Shown here one piece after another: positions 33,922-44,553 of a stretch of 64,000 nt of DNA. The position numbers were made by a program, and so were the translations under genes. Within the stretch, counting starts at the first letter, position 1, and every line of letters starts with the position of its first letter. The stretch is from Collybiopsis luxurians FD-317 M1. Taxonomy: Eukaryota; Basidiomycota; Agaricomycetes; Agaricales; Omphalotaceae. The stretch lies in NCBI GenBank assembly GCA_000827265.1, contig KN834756.1, positions 344,178 through 408,177 of the forward strand, read 5' to 3'. Under the pieces are notes generated by a model, which saw only the letters and a list, made by a program, of their open reading frames with translations, was not told the origin of the DNA and made no database searches.

Positions 33922-35277
33922 ATGCCAGGAGTTTTGACGTGCCTTGTCAAAGTTCTGGGCCTACTAGCAACTGGAATTGATGCCGCTTTGACAAGAAACG
34001 AAGAGTGGCATTTCGCATGGGCGTGAGTGGACTTAACGTGTCATTCTATGTACTCAATTCCAGTCTTCCCCTTAGACCTCCATTCGAATTGACATTTGTC
34101 CGACTTCTCTTTCTTCTGGCTCGTTATTTGGGACTTCTTATTCACATGTATGTGCCAAAGGCGACTTATTTTCTAGTTCCAGAGCGAAGACCTAAAGCCT
34201 CTGGCTATAGAGCGGACCTTGCATTCTCGAGCATAATGACGGCTAGATTTTCTGCCACTGAGCAACCCTCAGAATACTTTTGCACGTCAATGCTCGCTTT
34301 CCAGAGTGTGTCGTCTCAGAGCATGCTGCTAGTCTTACACTTCATTCTCATGCTTCGAGGTATGGCCGGTGCTTCTGCTGTCGTTCTCGGAATTTACTAA
34401 TGTGTTTCTCAATCTAGTCGTGGCGTTGTACAATCGTTCGATAGGTGCACTTCTGTTGATACTCCTGATTGGAAGATTTGCGGGGGTAACGGCGAGTGTT
34501 CTGCACGGTTTAATCAAGTACCCCACAATCCTCAACTTCAGTGGACCTTGCCTGAATGAACTGGCTCCGGGTACACATCCTATTATCAATCCTTTTTTAC
34601 TTTTCATGTAAGTACCAATGCCCTTCATTGCTACATTTGAACGTTCAACTTTTGACTAGATATGGCGAATTCCTCACTCAAATCATTTTGCACGGAATGG
34701 TTTGGAAACGGATCATCTGGGATCCAGACTTTCGCGTCCTTTCATCTCCTCGACCCGCATTGGTTTCCGTGCTGAACCGAGATGGTTTAACAATTTCTAT
34801 GGGTATGATAGGTATTATGGACCTTCTATAAAGCTACCCCAAAGTAACGCAGTCAAATAGTGGCGATGGTTGCAATGACTGTTTCGGCGGTAAAGAAAGG
34901 AATGGGGGTAGTTTTTGTTTTTCCGTCAGTGAATAACTTGTTTTTATTCGTATCTACTGAAACAATTCTGCACGGCAACAGACTCTGGATAACATTCCTT
35001 TCTATTTCAGTGAGAGATGTCAAATTTATCGCTACCTCAGCCACTAACCCTAATTCCGCAGGGAACAAGAATAATTCTCAACTTTCAGAAGTTACGTCCA
35101 TCCGAGGCACTAGCATCATCTAAAATAAGCCAGCACACGGAATTAACCACCATCACTGATGCATCGATATCTGGCAGTCCATGGGATGCAACAACATTCT
35201 TGGATCGTGAGTTATACTTCCAGGTCATTGGACCTAAGTATGGTCAGCTTGAAGGGCCCCGAAGGAGCTCGTTCTAG
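33922..35277 (+). CDS. Multi-pass membrane protein, DUF6533-like
   Basis: Proposed exons 33922-34022, 34064-34359, 34418-34607, 34660-34802, 34861-35009 and 35062-35277 keep phase throughout (364 aa); introns are 41-58 bp. Recognisable features are EEWHFAWALPLRPPFELTF then LLFLLARYLGLLIHMY, QSMLLVLHFILMLRVVALYN, a third to fifth hydrophobic segment, and a C-terminal GTRIILNFQKL. This layout, including the short first exon ending near the WxxP position and the LRVYALY-like block, matches the expanded Agaricomycete DUF6533 membrane-protein family as I remember it. The function is unknown. The start and the fifth exon are the least certain parts; a further intron could lie within 34920-35000. 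Confidence 0.7.
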
Positions 35278-38264
35278 TGGATAACTGCCAGGCCAAGGTC
35301 AGTGTCCAGGCTCAGTGTCACCTTCAAAGAGAAAAATAACTATGAGACATCTAACAGGAAGGAAGAAAGTTTGTTAGGGATAAGCTATAATTTTGATATC
35401 TATGCTGATTCGTAGTTTGCGAACAAGTCTTTCCTTTTATAAAATCATGACAAACTAATGAAGGAGAACATTCATTTACCCTTAATCAAACAGTCCCTTC
35501 ATGGATGGCCAGTTAACATTAATTGCTTTGACATTGAGGAGCATGGATTGGCCATGAGCGCATTGTCAGTTTGTGAAGTGAATTGAACTGGTGATCATGG
35601 TGCAGTTCAGCTTTTGTGAACACAATGATAGGCTAATTTTTTGGCCATGGCTCAAAATGTAACAAACACTAGATCCCATGTTTTGTTAGGACAATTAAGA
35701 GATATCAAAGGACCGTAGTGAGCCCAAGCTGTCAGTCAAATCTGGAGAAGACCTATTGTATTCATAAGGGTAGCCAAACAATGGTACATGTTTAGGGAAC
35801 CTTGTGAGGTGCCTATGCTCTAAGTCCTGAGTGTGCTATGAGGAACTTCAATGACTGTCTGGATCACAGTCGACAAAGTTCAATCAAACTTGTAGAACTC
35901 AAGATGGCCTAGATCAGTGAAGGACTTTACTCAGAAGGGGAAACTTTGCACATGTGTTTTTTGCAGTCTAACTGTTCAGTGGTGGTCTACAAACCAGAGA
36001 GTTCAGTGACTCTGGCCAGACAAAGGAAATGACAGTCACATGGATGTCATGATGGACCTCAATGAGTCTCAAAAGCTGACACAACACAGTTCAGCAAACA
36101 TGAGGATAAACTCTACAACTGGAGGTCTAGGCATCCTTGGCAATACTATTATTAGTAGCAAGTGCATGTAATGAAATGAAAAGATGAGCCAGCCAAGAAG
36201 AAAGGGAATGATCTCATTGGCTAGCAAATGAAAGAAAAGACATGACTCAATGAATCCTTGATAAGAATCCAAGATAACTTGAGTTGATGAACAATTCTGA
36301 AAAGCTGATAGGCTACAAGATGGCTGCAGACTAGGCAGAAGTAGGTTAAGACCTTAGCCTGTGGCTGATTGATAAATTGATGAGCCAAAAGGGTAACTCA
36401 TCGAAGGGAAAAGAATGAAAATGATTTATTCTACAAGATATAATCAGATCTATTGACAAATATGGAAGTACTTGGGTTTGTATGAATATTAGTAATGTTG
36501 TAGATATTATTATTTGTATCAGTATAAAAGGTGTAACTGTATGTAGGAGAAATCTCAGTTTTTGATACTGAGCCTATCTCAATTTGCCAGAGTGGTGAAA
36601 AGTCTATGACCGGGTTAAAGCATCTTAGCTGTTAATAGCTACAATTGCTCACATCAGCCACTGGAATCAGTTAGTTAGGAAATTCCATTTGAAACTCCCA
36701 GAAACTAGACTGCAAAGTCATTGACATACCTTGAGGAGAGGGACTGGATATAGGGTGAACCTCATATGGACCTCACCTCCCTGGCATATACTGCCCAAGC
36801 TCTAGTCTATGAAGTTGTAGGTTGAACAGTCAGTGACTTGTTAGCTAAGTCTGTGAGTCTGAAATGTTACACCTGCTTGAATAATAGTAGAGTGTGCAAA
36901 AAACCTGCAAAGTGACCTGCAGATTGTGCCATATAAGCTTCTAGTATCTGAGTGACCTTGGGATTGCACCCAATAAGCTTGAAGACAGGTGAACTCTGGT
37001 TAAGCCAGCTAAGCTTGTGGTGATCCATTGCTTTGATGACACCAAGTGAGTGAACTTCTCTATAGGAGACTAAGCTTGTTGACTCTCTCCACACCCCTCT
37101 ACACCTATTCCATACCTTAGTACATTTGATGAAGCTGCAAGGTGAGTCTACAATGTATCCTTTTGTTTCACTGGTTGCTTCCTTAAGGTGTTCATTGAAA
37201 GGGAACCTTTGACAACCTCCTTACTCACACATTCTACTTGTCAGTTTGATCTGATTGGGTTAAGAGCAGTTCTTTGCAAAGCTCACAACTAGCTGAGAAC
37301 ACACTTATTAATGAAGTGAAAGGGAGAAAGCATATGGGGCTGAAAAAATTGTGTTGATAGAAATGATGATGATACTATGATGGAAGGTACAAGACCACAA
37401 GCTGAGCCACCATAGTTTGGACAGCCAATATGGCCCCAGAAATCCCAGGCTGCACTCAGGCTTCACAGGATCCCTCAGGTTTCCTAGGATTGGGGGGGTG
37501 TCTCTAGGCTGGCCCTGGCTCTCTGGGCATTTGGAGAGCCAATATTCCAAGCATAAAATGCCCTGGAAGTGACACAAATGGTCATTGTATGTCATAGTCA
37601 TGTAAACCACTGGCCCTGGGCAATCAGTAAGCTTTTTTTTCCAAGCTCCTCCAGCAAGAGCACCAAAGCTCCTCATCTTAAGACTCCAAGTCCTGGCATT
37701 GACTTTCTGAGATATTCTCTAGATGTTCTGCATTGATGAACCCATATGATGAAGAGAAGATGAAGCACAGACAAAGATGATTTGAGCAATGTCACCAATG
37801 GGTGCCATTATGAGCATGATGACTGTGGGCCAAAAGCAAAGGTAAGATGGCCAGCCAGCAAATTGGTGACTTCCTGCCTTGCCCTTCTGCCTTGATGGCA
37901 AAGTCCTCTTCTCCAGTTTATATCTTCATTAAAGCTTGCCAGTGAGTGCCCACTCTGCTTCCTCGAAATGAGCAACTCCCTTGTACACCATCAATATTTT
38001 TTGCAAGGAAATGTAGAAAACATTGGGGTACTTGGAGGCTCAGCCACATACACTGGAGCCCCCACTGTAGACCGGAGCACTTTATAATGCCTCCCGCGTC
38101 TTGGTAATAGTCTCACCTACATATGTGGTATAACAGTTTTCTTTTTTAAAAAAAGCTAGGGGACTCAGCCTGGCTGGAGTTGTCACTAGTTGACTTCGGC
38201 AAAAGGGAATTGAAGATGACAAGTTTTTTGCAAACAAAAGTGCACTCCTTAGCGTCCCGAAGGC
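35278..38264. other. CpG-depleted, decayed repeat tract
   Basis: Nearly 3 kb with very few CG dinucleotides, many TG/CA, and stops in all frames: the look of methylated and deaminated transposon remains. A patch at 36,495-36,640 has a TATAAAAGG (36523-36531) within sequence starting TGTTGTAGATATT, which could be part of an LTR, but no second copy was found. The block 37,300-38,060 is homologous to 38,870-39,480 (see that entry). No gene is supported. Confidence 0.5.
37300..38060. repeat. Left copy of a diverged duplication (partner 38870-39480)
   Basis: Shared stretches include GTCATG(T/C)AAACCAC(T/C)GGCC near 37595 and 39013, CATATGATGAA...GAAGATGAAGC near 37743 and 39168, and CTTGTACACCATC(A/G)AT near 37981 and 39405. 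Where the right copy has CG, the left copy usually has CA or TG. Minus-strand readings of both copies are weakly alike (SSLHHMGSSMQN against SSFHHMNLPMQN), but neither is a plausible gene. Confidence 0.6.
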
Positions 38265-38870
38265 ACATACAGCTCCTTGGCAAAAGCAAGCCCAGGAATC
38301 TGTACACGTATTGTGTATTAAACAAACATGATCAGAGAGACATGTTCCTCTTCAACCAGAGTGAGCAAATACACAAGAATGACTGAAAGAGAGATGATCA
38401 GCCTCATTTATCAGGCATCAAGTGTAAGGTCCTATTAAAACCAAATCGCCGCCAGACTAAACACTAGTTCCTTGTATGCTTTGAAAATTTCACGGTTGCT
38501 CACCGTGATGGTTTCATTCTGAGGTAGTTTAGGACACAACATTTTCGTCAGCTATGATTGAGCTCTGATTTTGTTGGGAGTTGGAAATTAGTATCGTTAA
38601 CACCAATAACAGCACTGAGAGATTGCCTATGAAGGAGCGTAAATTCAAAATTCAGTTATCGTAGATATGCACGAACGCAAGAAAGTTGAGCAAAATGTAC
38701 ATGGTGAATGTAACTCAAGGCAGAAGTTTAGTGTATTGGCCTAGAGATTAATTTCAGCACCGATATAGGACCCCAGTATACTCACCCATCTCCAAATTAT
38801 GAGTCATTGAACAACCTTGCTCAGTTCAATTGTACACATGAAGCGTGAAACACAGGTTTACCTACACACT
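38265..38870 (-). pseudogene. OPT transporter pseudogene fragment
   Basis: The segment aligns with 45300-45900 of the intact OPT gene. Shared pieces are ATTTCACGGTTGCTC near 38487 (45540), GAGAGATTGCCTAT near 38617 (45665), and AATGTAACTC(A/G)AGG(C/T)(A/G)GAAGTTT(A/G)GTGTATTGGCCTA near 38707-38745 (45731). Also shared are CTCACCCATCT and GAGTCATTGAAC(A/G)ACCTTGCTC near 38780-38823. Stops and indels abolish the frame, and the rest of the gene is missing. It is a partial duplicate of the gene 6 kb away and sits between the two arms of the 37300/38870 duplication. Confidence 0.75.
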
Positions 38871-39480
38871 TGACCTCCGTAACCCAGCAGCATAGAAGAA
38901 AGGAAAGTGACAGGGTAAGCTTGAGCGAAGCATGCAAAATTTTCAAGATTATCAGGATTATCAAGACTAAGACACTTTGGATCCAGCTACGCAGATGGTC
39001 GCCTGTGTCGCGGTCATGCAAACCACCGGCCACTGAGTAAGTGCAAAGCAAGCTGCTGGTCTCGCTGTCAGGATGTTTAAGAAACTCAGCATCTCCAGCA
39101 GGCGCATCGAAGGTCCTCACTTTAAGATTCCCATGAATATTCTTCAGGTGTTCTGCATCGGCAAATTCATATGATGAAAGGAAGATGAAGCGTAAACAAG
39201 GATGATTCGGGTGATGTCGATGATGAGGAAACTATAGGTGCCCAGGGCCGAATAGCAAGTTGGCAACTTGCTTTGCCCTTCCACCCTGCGTAAACATCTT
39301 TCTACCAGAAGTTCTTGTGAGCTTGGGATGGCCGTATCTTCAGGAGAGCTATAATTTTGAACGCCTGCTCCTCTTCCTCGAACAGTGAATACTCGCAATG
39401 CTCACTTGTACACCATCGATATCCTATTTGAGAACACGCAGTTGGCAGTGTAAAACATGTATACAATGAGGTCGAAGGAA
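38870..39480. repeat. Right copy of a diverged duplication (partner 37300-38060)
   Basis: The copy with more CG dinucleotides. It contains two short minus-strand frames (38821-39120, 39144-39398) without recognisable motifs. It forms the upstream region of the next gene. Confidence 0.6.
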
Positions 39481-39534
39481 TAAAATACCGTATGCTCATG
39501 GACGTCCCCCAACGCCTCCTTCTTGACTCTCACT

Positions 39535-40932
39535 ATGCCTATATTCGCATTTGCATTTGGTTCTTTTGGAGATTTTGTTACCACTCTCCAGCTGATTAAC
39601 AGCATGCGCAAAGCACTTTGCGACTCTACTGGCTCTAATGCAGAGTATCAACAACTCATTGTGGAGCTAGATGAATTTGTGAGAGCACTCAAAAGTCTCA
39701 AGAGCATTCCTATTCCTTTGAACCTTGTCCCGCAATCGGTTCTGAACCTGCGTCAGGATGCAATTCAGTCGAGTAATCAACTTATACTCTTCATACACAA
39801 GAAGATAAATGGCTATCAGCGCTCTTTGCAAACTGGGGGATCAGGAAACAGATGGCAAGACTCGTGGATGAAGGTCTGGTGGGGCTTGTTCAAAATGTCA
39901 GAGCTGGTAGATATTCGAAGCAGGGTGAGGGATCAGGTTGGAAAATTGAATCTCTTACTGGCTATATTGACAAAGTGAGCTCTATGTATCGATTATTTCT
40001 CTCAATCTTCACCCATGACCAAGATTTCAGTACCGGTCTGGAAAAGCAGCGAAAGATGTTGGAAAATGTGGAACGTACGGTCAATGATTTGCCAGAGGTT
40101 ATTCGGTGAGTAATTCTTGTCAATCCTAGAACTCGGATTGAAGCTGATTGCTGAATTTTAGAAACGAGAGGCATGTCGTTGTGAACGAAGTGCGGGTTAC
40201 TCTTCACGATCTTCTCCGGAATATGAATAATCAACCATACGAACTTGGATATACCTGGGAATGTGATTCCCGGCCTGTCGTGTTGCTAGATGCTTTGGGT
40301 CAGGAGATAAAGCTACCTTTCCAGTTATGTGAAACATACGACGTACGTCTCTCATTGTGGTATTCCAACATCTACATTCAATGTTCGATAGGCCTTCACC
40401 GAACTGCTCAAAGTCCATTTCAAGGATTGCACAGGATCGAATTATGTGCTATGTGGTCAATTTGCGCTCACTCTTACCTTGACATCATCTAGGACTGTAC
40501 ATTCAAGGAAATTACGCGTCCAAAACTGGGGAAAATGCGTAGGGCCTGGATCCACGATCACTATGCAAATTATCATTGTCCATAATGAAATGTTGAGCGA
40601 TGAATCTTTCCAGACATCCGCGTCAATCTGTCCAAATTGTGGACATGATAACAAGGGCAGAAGGCGGGACCATGGGGGTTTTACCTGGTGCGTGTTGATC
40701 TATTTTTTTCTACTTCCACTCAAAGTTTCTTTCATATAGCATTTACTGTAAAGTTTGGTTTACTGCGCAGAGAATCCAGAGAGTGAAGCCAACAAGACTC
40801 CCGATGGAAGACAATGACATTCGTTTTCTCCGTCGCATCTGCCACGAGTACCTTGATGACCTTAAGAGTCCTGCCGCACGTTTTGAAGCTGCACTTGCCT
40901 CCCTTGAAGCCGTAATTAATGGTCGAATATAA
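39535..40932 (+). CDS. ULD-type (ubiquitin-like domain) protein of Agaricomycetes
   Basis: Exons 39535-39974, 40031-40105, 40162-40342, 40392-40687 and 40740-40932 keep phase and give 394 aa. The N-terminal helical part (MPIFAFAFGSFGDFVTTLQL, then a Leu/Ser-rich stretch and SGNRWQDSWMKVWWGLF) matches the N-terminus common to many Agaricomycete proteins. The middle holds VVLLDALGQEIKLPFQLCETYD and FTELLKVHF, the start of a ULD_2-like fold. Then come VGPGSTITMQII and a Cys-x2-Cys (CPNCGHDN), perhaps metal-binding. The C-terminus is basic (RFLRRICHEYLDD). Members are abundant and mostly uncharacterised; a role in signalling or immunity-type proteins is speculative. The last exon junction (TG/GTGCGT...ATAG/C) is the least certain. 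Confidence 0.75.
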
Positions 40933-43618
40933 CATGAAATAGCACTTACTGTAACATCAGTTGAATCTCCGGGAGGCCGTTTGTGACACAATTCGGCAGG
41001 TGTAATTAGTCATGTAAATAGGCATGCTCTGCTGTTGATCGCTAACCCGCCGCCGTTTACCCGCCGTGCGCCTCTCATTGCAAGAGCTCGAAAAGCCGCT
41101 AATGGGGGATGTGAGCGATTGTTTCGAGTGAAAATTGTAACAAGTATTTCTAAGAATATTATTTAGAGCAATAATACATATCTGGTGATCTAATTTTCAT
41201 TGAATCACAGGTTCATGGTGGTTGTTGAGTTGAGAGTGTAAATTACTAAGTACAACCAACTGGCAAGTATAAATAAAAAGTTAGATGCTTCAGTACATGT
41301 CCAGTCTAGTTCTGCCTTGTCGGACTTCAATTCAGATATGAAGGGTAGTGCCTGTGGCCCCGGGGGTGACAGTAGTTGTGGAGGAGCAACAGGTAAGAGT
41401 TTTGAGAAGACTCAGAGTTGATCAAAGCTTTGCATCCTCAGGCAACATAGATAGGTTGAGATTCATGTCAATAGGTATTGGTAGAATGTTGGGTGATGAT
41501 TTTGAAGACATACTAAAGAGGGGGAACTTGGGCAGAAGGGAGAGGCTTGAAAGGAGATCGGATGGATGTGGATGAGGCAGAGCATTGGGAAGCTGCAAAG
41601 GAGCACACACTGGCTTCTCTGGACCTTCTGTTAGGCTTTATGGACAGGTCATAGGGTTTGACTCCCACACTGTTAGTCTGTTAGTGGCTAGTGCAGAAGT
41701 TTAACATGCAATGTACACATCAAATATCTTAATATCTTGAATTAGTAACTCACTGTAATTAAACATTTCCCTTATTTCCCTTGCAGTATCTGTAATACAT
41801 GAATGATACATGGTGCATGTTTAGACCATTCATTTATCTCTGGCACTGTCTAAATGCAGGCATCCACAGAGGGTATATGCATTTGAACTCTATCTAATAA
41901 GTATCATGACTCAGGACTTCAGGATGGAACACTTAGGTGCCAATATAGATCCATCTTAATTTTCATAGCTTCTATTGACAGGTATCGGTGTGTTTAATAA
42001 AACTACCTGGGTTCAGTTAGGCAGGTGCATTAGATGCAGTATCGTAAAGATGCAAGGCACTAACTAGGACTGTGAGTTTGTTTGGCCTTTAAAGTAATCG
42101 GTGGGGGTAGTTTGGTACTGGTAAACTGTAGACTGGTCGGTACTGGTATTCGGTGACAGTAACTTGACTTGGTGGACTTTCTTTAATATATAACTTTTGG
42201 TAACTGGTAAACGTGAGCCTGAAACAACTGACTGCCCTGGGACTAGCTTGCTTAGACTATAATAACTTGACAGTGTAAAACAGTAGCTCAAACTACTAGC
42301 CTCTCAGTGGGTCTAGCTAGCTTAAACAATATAACTTGACTTGGACTTAAATCTAACCAACTAGTACAACTGGATTCACTGATACAGCTTGCACAAAGCT
42401 CTTAGAAAGTAAGTGTAAGGTAAAACTTTATATTTGGTAGTAGGTAAAAGTGGGGTGGAAAGGATCTCTCTCTTTTAGGCTAAAAATCCCCAAGTATTTA
42501 TATTACAAAATTATATTACTTCCTATTTAAGCAATTTGACTCATAATGACTCCAATTGACTCTAGCTGACTCCACTTAAAATTTTCAAAAGCTTCATTAG
42601 CCTTTTATAGTATTCATGACTCATTTTGAGTCAAGTTAATTCATTTAGAGTCATTCTGACTCACTTTAATATGACCTGAGCTCTATGAGTAAGCAGAATA
42701 ATCTCAATTCTCCTACCTTATCTTATCAGAAAGTTTCCTAGAGGTTTTTACTCTCTGAAAATATTTCTAATAATTATTTAATTATTTACCAGTAATTTCT
42801 TGAAACAGGAATGGCTCCTGACACTATTCTCCAAAGTGATACTGTCGAGCTTCACACAATCCATGTAAGAATCTTGACAAGTCCTCATTGGCTCAATGCA
42901 TAGGTAAGTAATATCTATCTTTTGATGCATTGACGGCACATACAGCATCTATACCCACAGTGTCGGTCAACAATATCAGTGAGCTCTCCTAACTTCCTTC
43001 CTGTTTACCTCGATATCCACTATTAGTAAGTATCTCCACTCCACTGGTACTCTTTGATATTGGGCATGGATCACATTATAAACCTGCAATACAAGCATTA
43101 GATATCTAGCTCGTATGCACTCTCATGTCCATGCTCTCATTCCCTGGCATTGCCGTCAGCTTTTTCAGCGGAATTCTTAATTTAATTATCCATAATCCCA
43201 CAAACTCACCAGCTGTTTGGCATCGGTCTGGCAAATACAGGTGATATTTACATGTGGCAGCTGCGAAGCCAAGGCGCGGCGCACGATGGCGGCAAGCTCA
43301 TCGGGTCACATATTATTTAATTGAAAAGATTATTCGGCCGGAGTCCGGTTAATCCGCGTACAACCTCATTGCTTGAGGAGACTGTAAAATAAAATAATTT
43401 CAATTAAAGTTTACAATTCCGAATACAAGAATAATGTATTTTACTAGAGTGTTGACAGTAAACAGTAGGATATCCGAGTAAAATTAGAATGACCAAGTAG
43501 AAAATAGCCGGTTTGGGTAGGCAATTGAGTAAACAGTACAATTTCGTCCGAAATGCGTGCCCCTAAAATTTCGTCATCTTTGTTTACACGTAAATAAAAT
43601 CACTAAGGCATCCTTCAT
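40933..43618. other. Gene-free tract, largely CpG-depleted
   Basis: About 40,990-41,110 and 43,200-43,330 are CG-containing borders. The 2 kb between them is CpG-poor with short low-complexity stretches (for example TAACTTGACTTGG-like repeats near 42150-42360) and the TGACTC cluster described separately. No open frame longer than about 75 codons looks coding. It is probably a decayed transposon of unknown type; I could not identify terminal repeats. Confidence 0.45.
42537..42663. promoter_or_regulatory. Cluster of TGACTC motifs
   Basis: TGACTC begins at 42537, 42547, 42557 and 42567, exactly 10 bp apart. Further copies are at 42617, 42628 and 42648 (as GAGTCA) and 42657. TGACTCA is the binding site of Gcn4/AP-1-type bZIP factors (established knowledge). 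Whether this array in a decayed tract binds anything is unknown. Confidence 0.4.
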
Positions 43619-43620
43619 TA

Positions 43621-43861
43621 CAGCTGTTTGCAAAAAGTTTTGCCCCCTCGAGTTTTCTACTCGTGTTTATTTGTATTTTGTATTTTGATAGGATTCCTAT
43701 ATAATTCAAGTGCTGGTATGCCCGAAGATAGCGATGGACCCATCGTCGGATGGTGGTTCCGTACGATTTGGTGGGCCTGAGCCTCGAAATGTATAGGATG
43801 AGTAAGTACAAATAAACACGGGTAGAAAACTCGAGTGGGCAAAACTTTTTGCAAACGGCTG
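43621..43861. mobile_element. Tc1/mariner-type MITE
   Basis: Inverted arms of about 60 bp (CAGC(T/C)GTTTGCAAAAAGT outward, then TTTTGCCC, CTCGAGTTTTCTAC and GTGTTTATTTGTA) bound a 241-bp element flanked on both sides by TA (43619-43620 and 43862-43863), as expected for Tc1/mariner insertion. It has no coding capacity. A related, older end lies inside the MITE at 1311-2182. Confidence 0.85.
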
Positions 43862-44153
43862 TACAAAAGACGAAGTCTTTTCCCGCGCCGTATAAGCTGA
43901 CACATAAACGTTGACACATAAACGTCAAGTCTACAATACAAAGGGGAACTGTTTATCCCTGTTTGTACCCAAGTTGATTCAATTTAAAGGCTCAGCTGGG
44001 ACGGCATCAGATTCTGGCACGCTGGACTGGGATTTTTCTGCTGAACTCCCCTTGACATGCACGGGCGAAGGGAGCGAATGAGCGGCGCGTAGCGACGCTC
44101 TGAGCGAAACTGAGCAATTCTAATTCCTTCAGTCCAGACTTTGTTTGCTTAGC

Positions 44154-44180
44154 CCTGTGCATCGCACAGGTCATTGCTAG
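44154..44180 (+). mobile_element. Helitron-like 3' terminus
   Basis: A perfect 7-bp hairpin, CCTGTGC-ATC-GCACAGG (44154-44170), is followed after six bases by CTAG (44177-44180) and then T. This hairpin plus CTRR end, with a 3' T, is the hallmark of a Helitron 3' end. The preceding 150 bp is GC-richer than its surroundings (GCGGCGCGTAGCGACGC near 44081). The 5' end (expected to begin TC after an A) could not be fixed, so element length is unknown. 44,181-44,553 holds nothing else that I recognise. Confidence 0.5.
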
Positions 44181-44553
44181 TGTTTTTTCAAAATCGTGCT
44201 ACAAATTCATACTTTGCTGTATTTACGTGAGGCCCGACTTGCCGGTCTTCACGACACTGTCCATGCCGCACTTGTCGTACATGCTGGATAGAAAGCCGTA
44301 GATGTCAATTCCACATTTGTTGAACATGAAGAAGCCGTGAAGAGGCCGTTGCCAAATTCGAATTTAACCGTCACATATTCTGGATGCATAGCTGTAACTA
44401 AAATAAGAAAATATTTTCATGGAGTTGTTACAATCCAAGGACAGTTCAAAACTAGTATATGTATACAGCCTCACAAAGCCTAGATACCCAGTATTGAAAT
44501 TGTCTATAAGTATACTCCTCTGATAAGGGAAACAAGTTTCCTTACATATCATC

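Noticed and set aside
36495..36640. LTR-like patch with TATAAAAGG
   Set aside because: No second copy, no primer-binding site and no Gag/Pol remains were found, so no LTR element is called.
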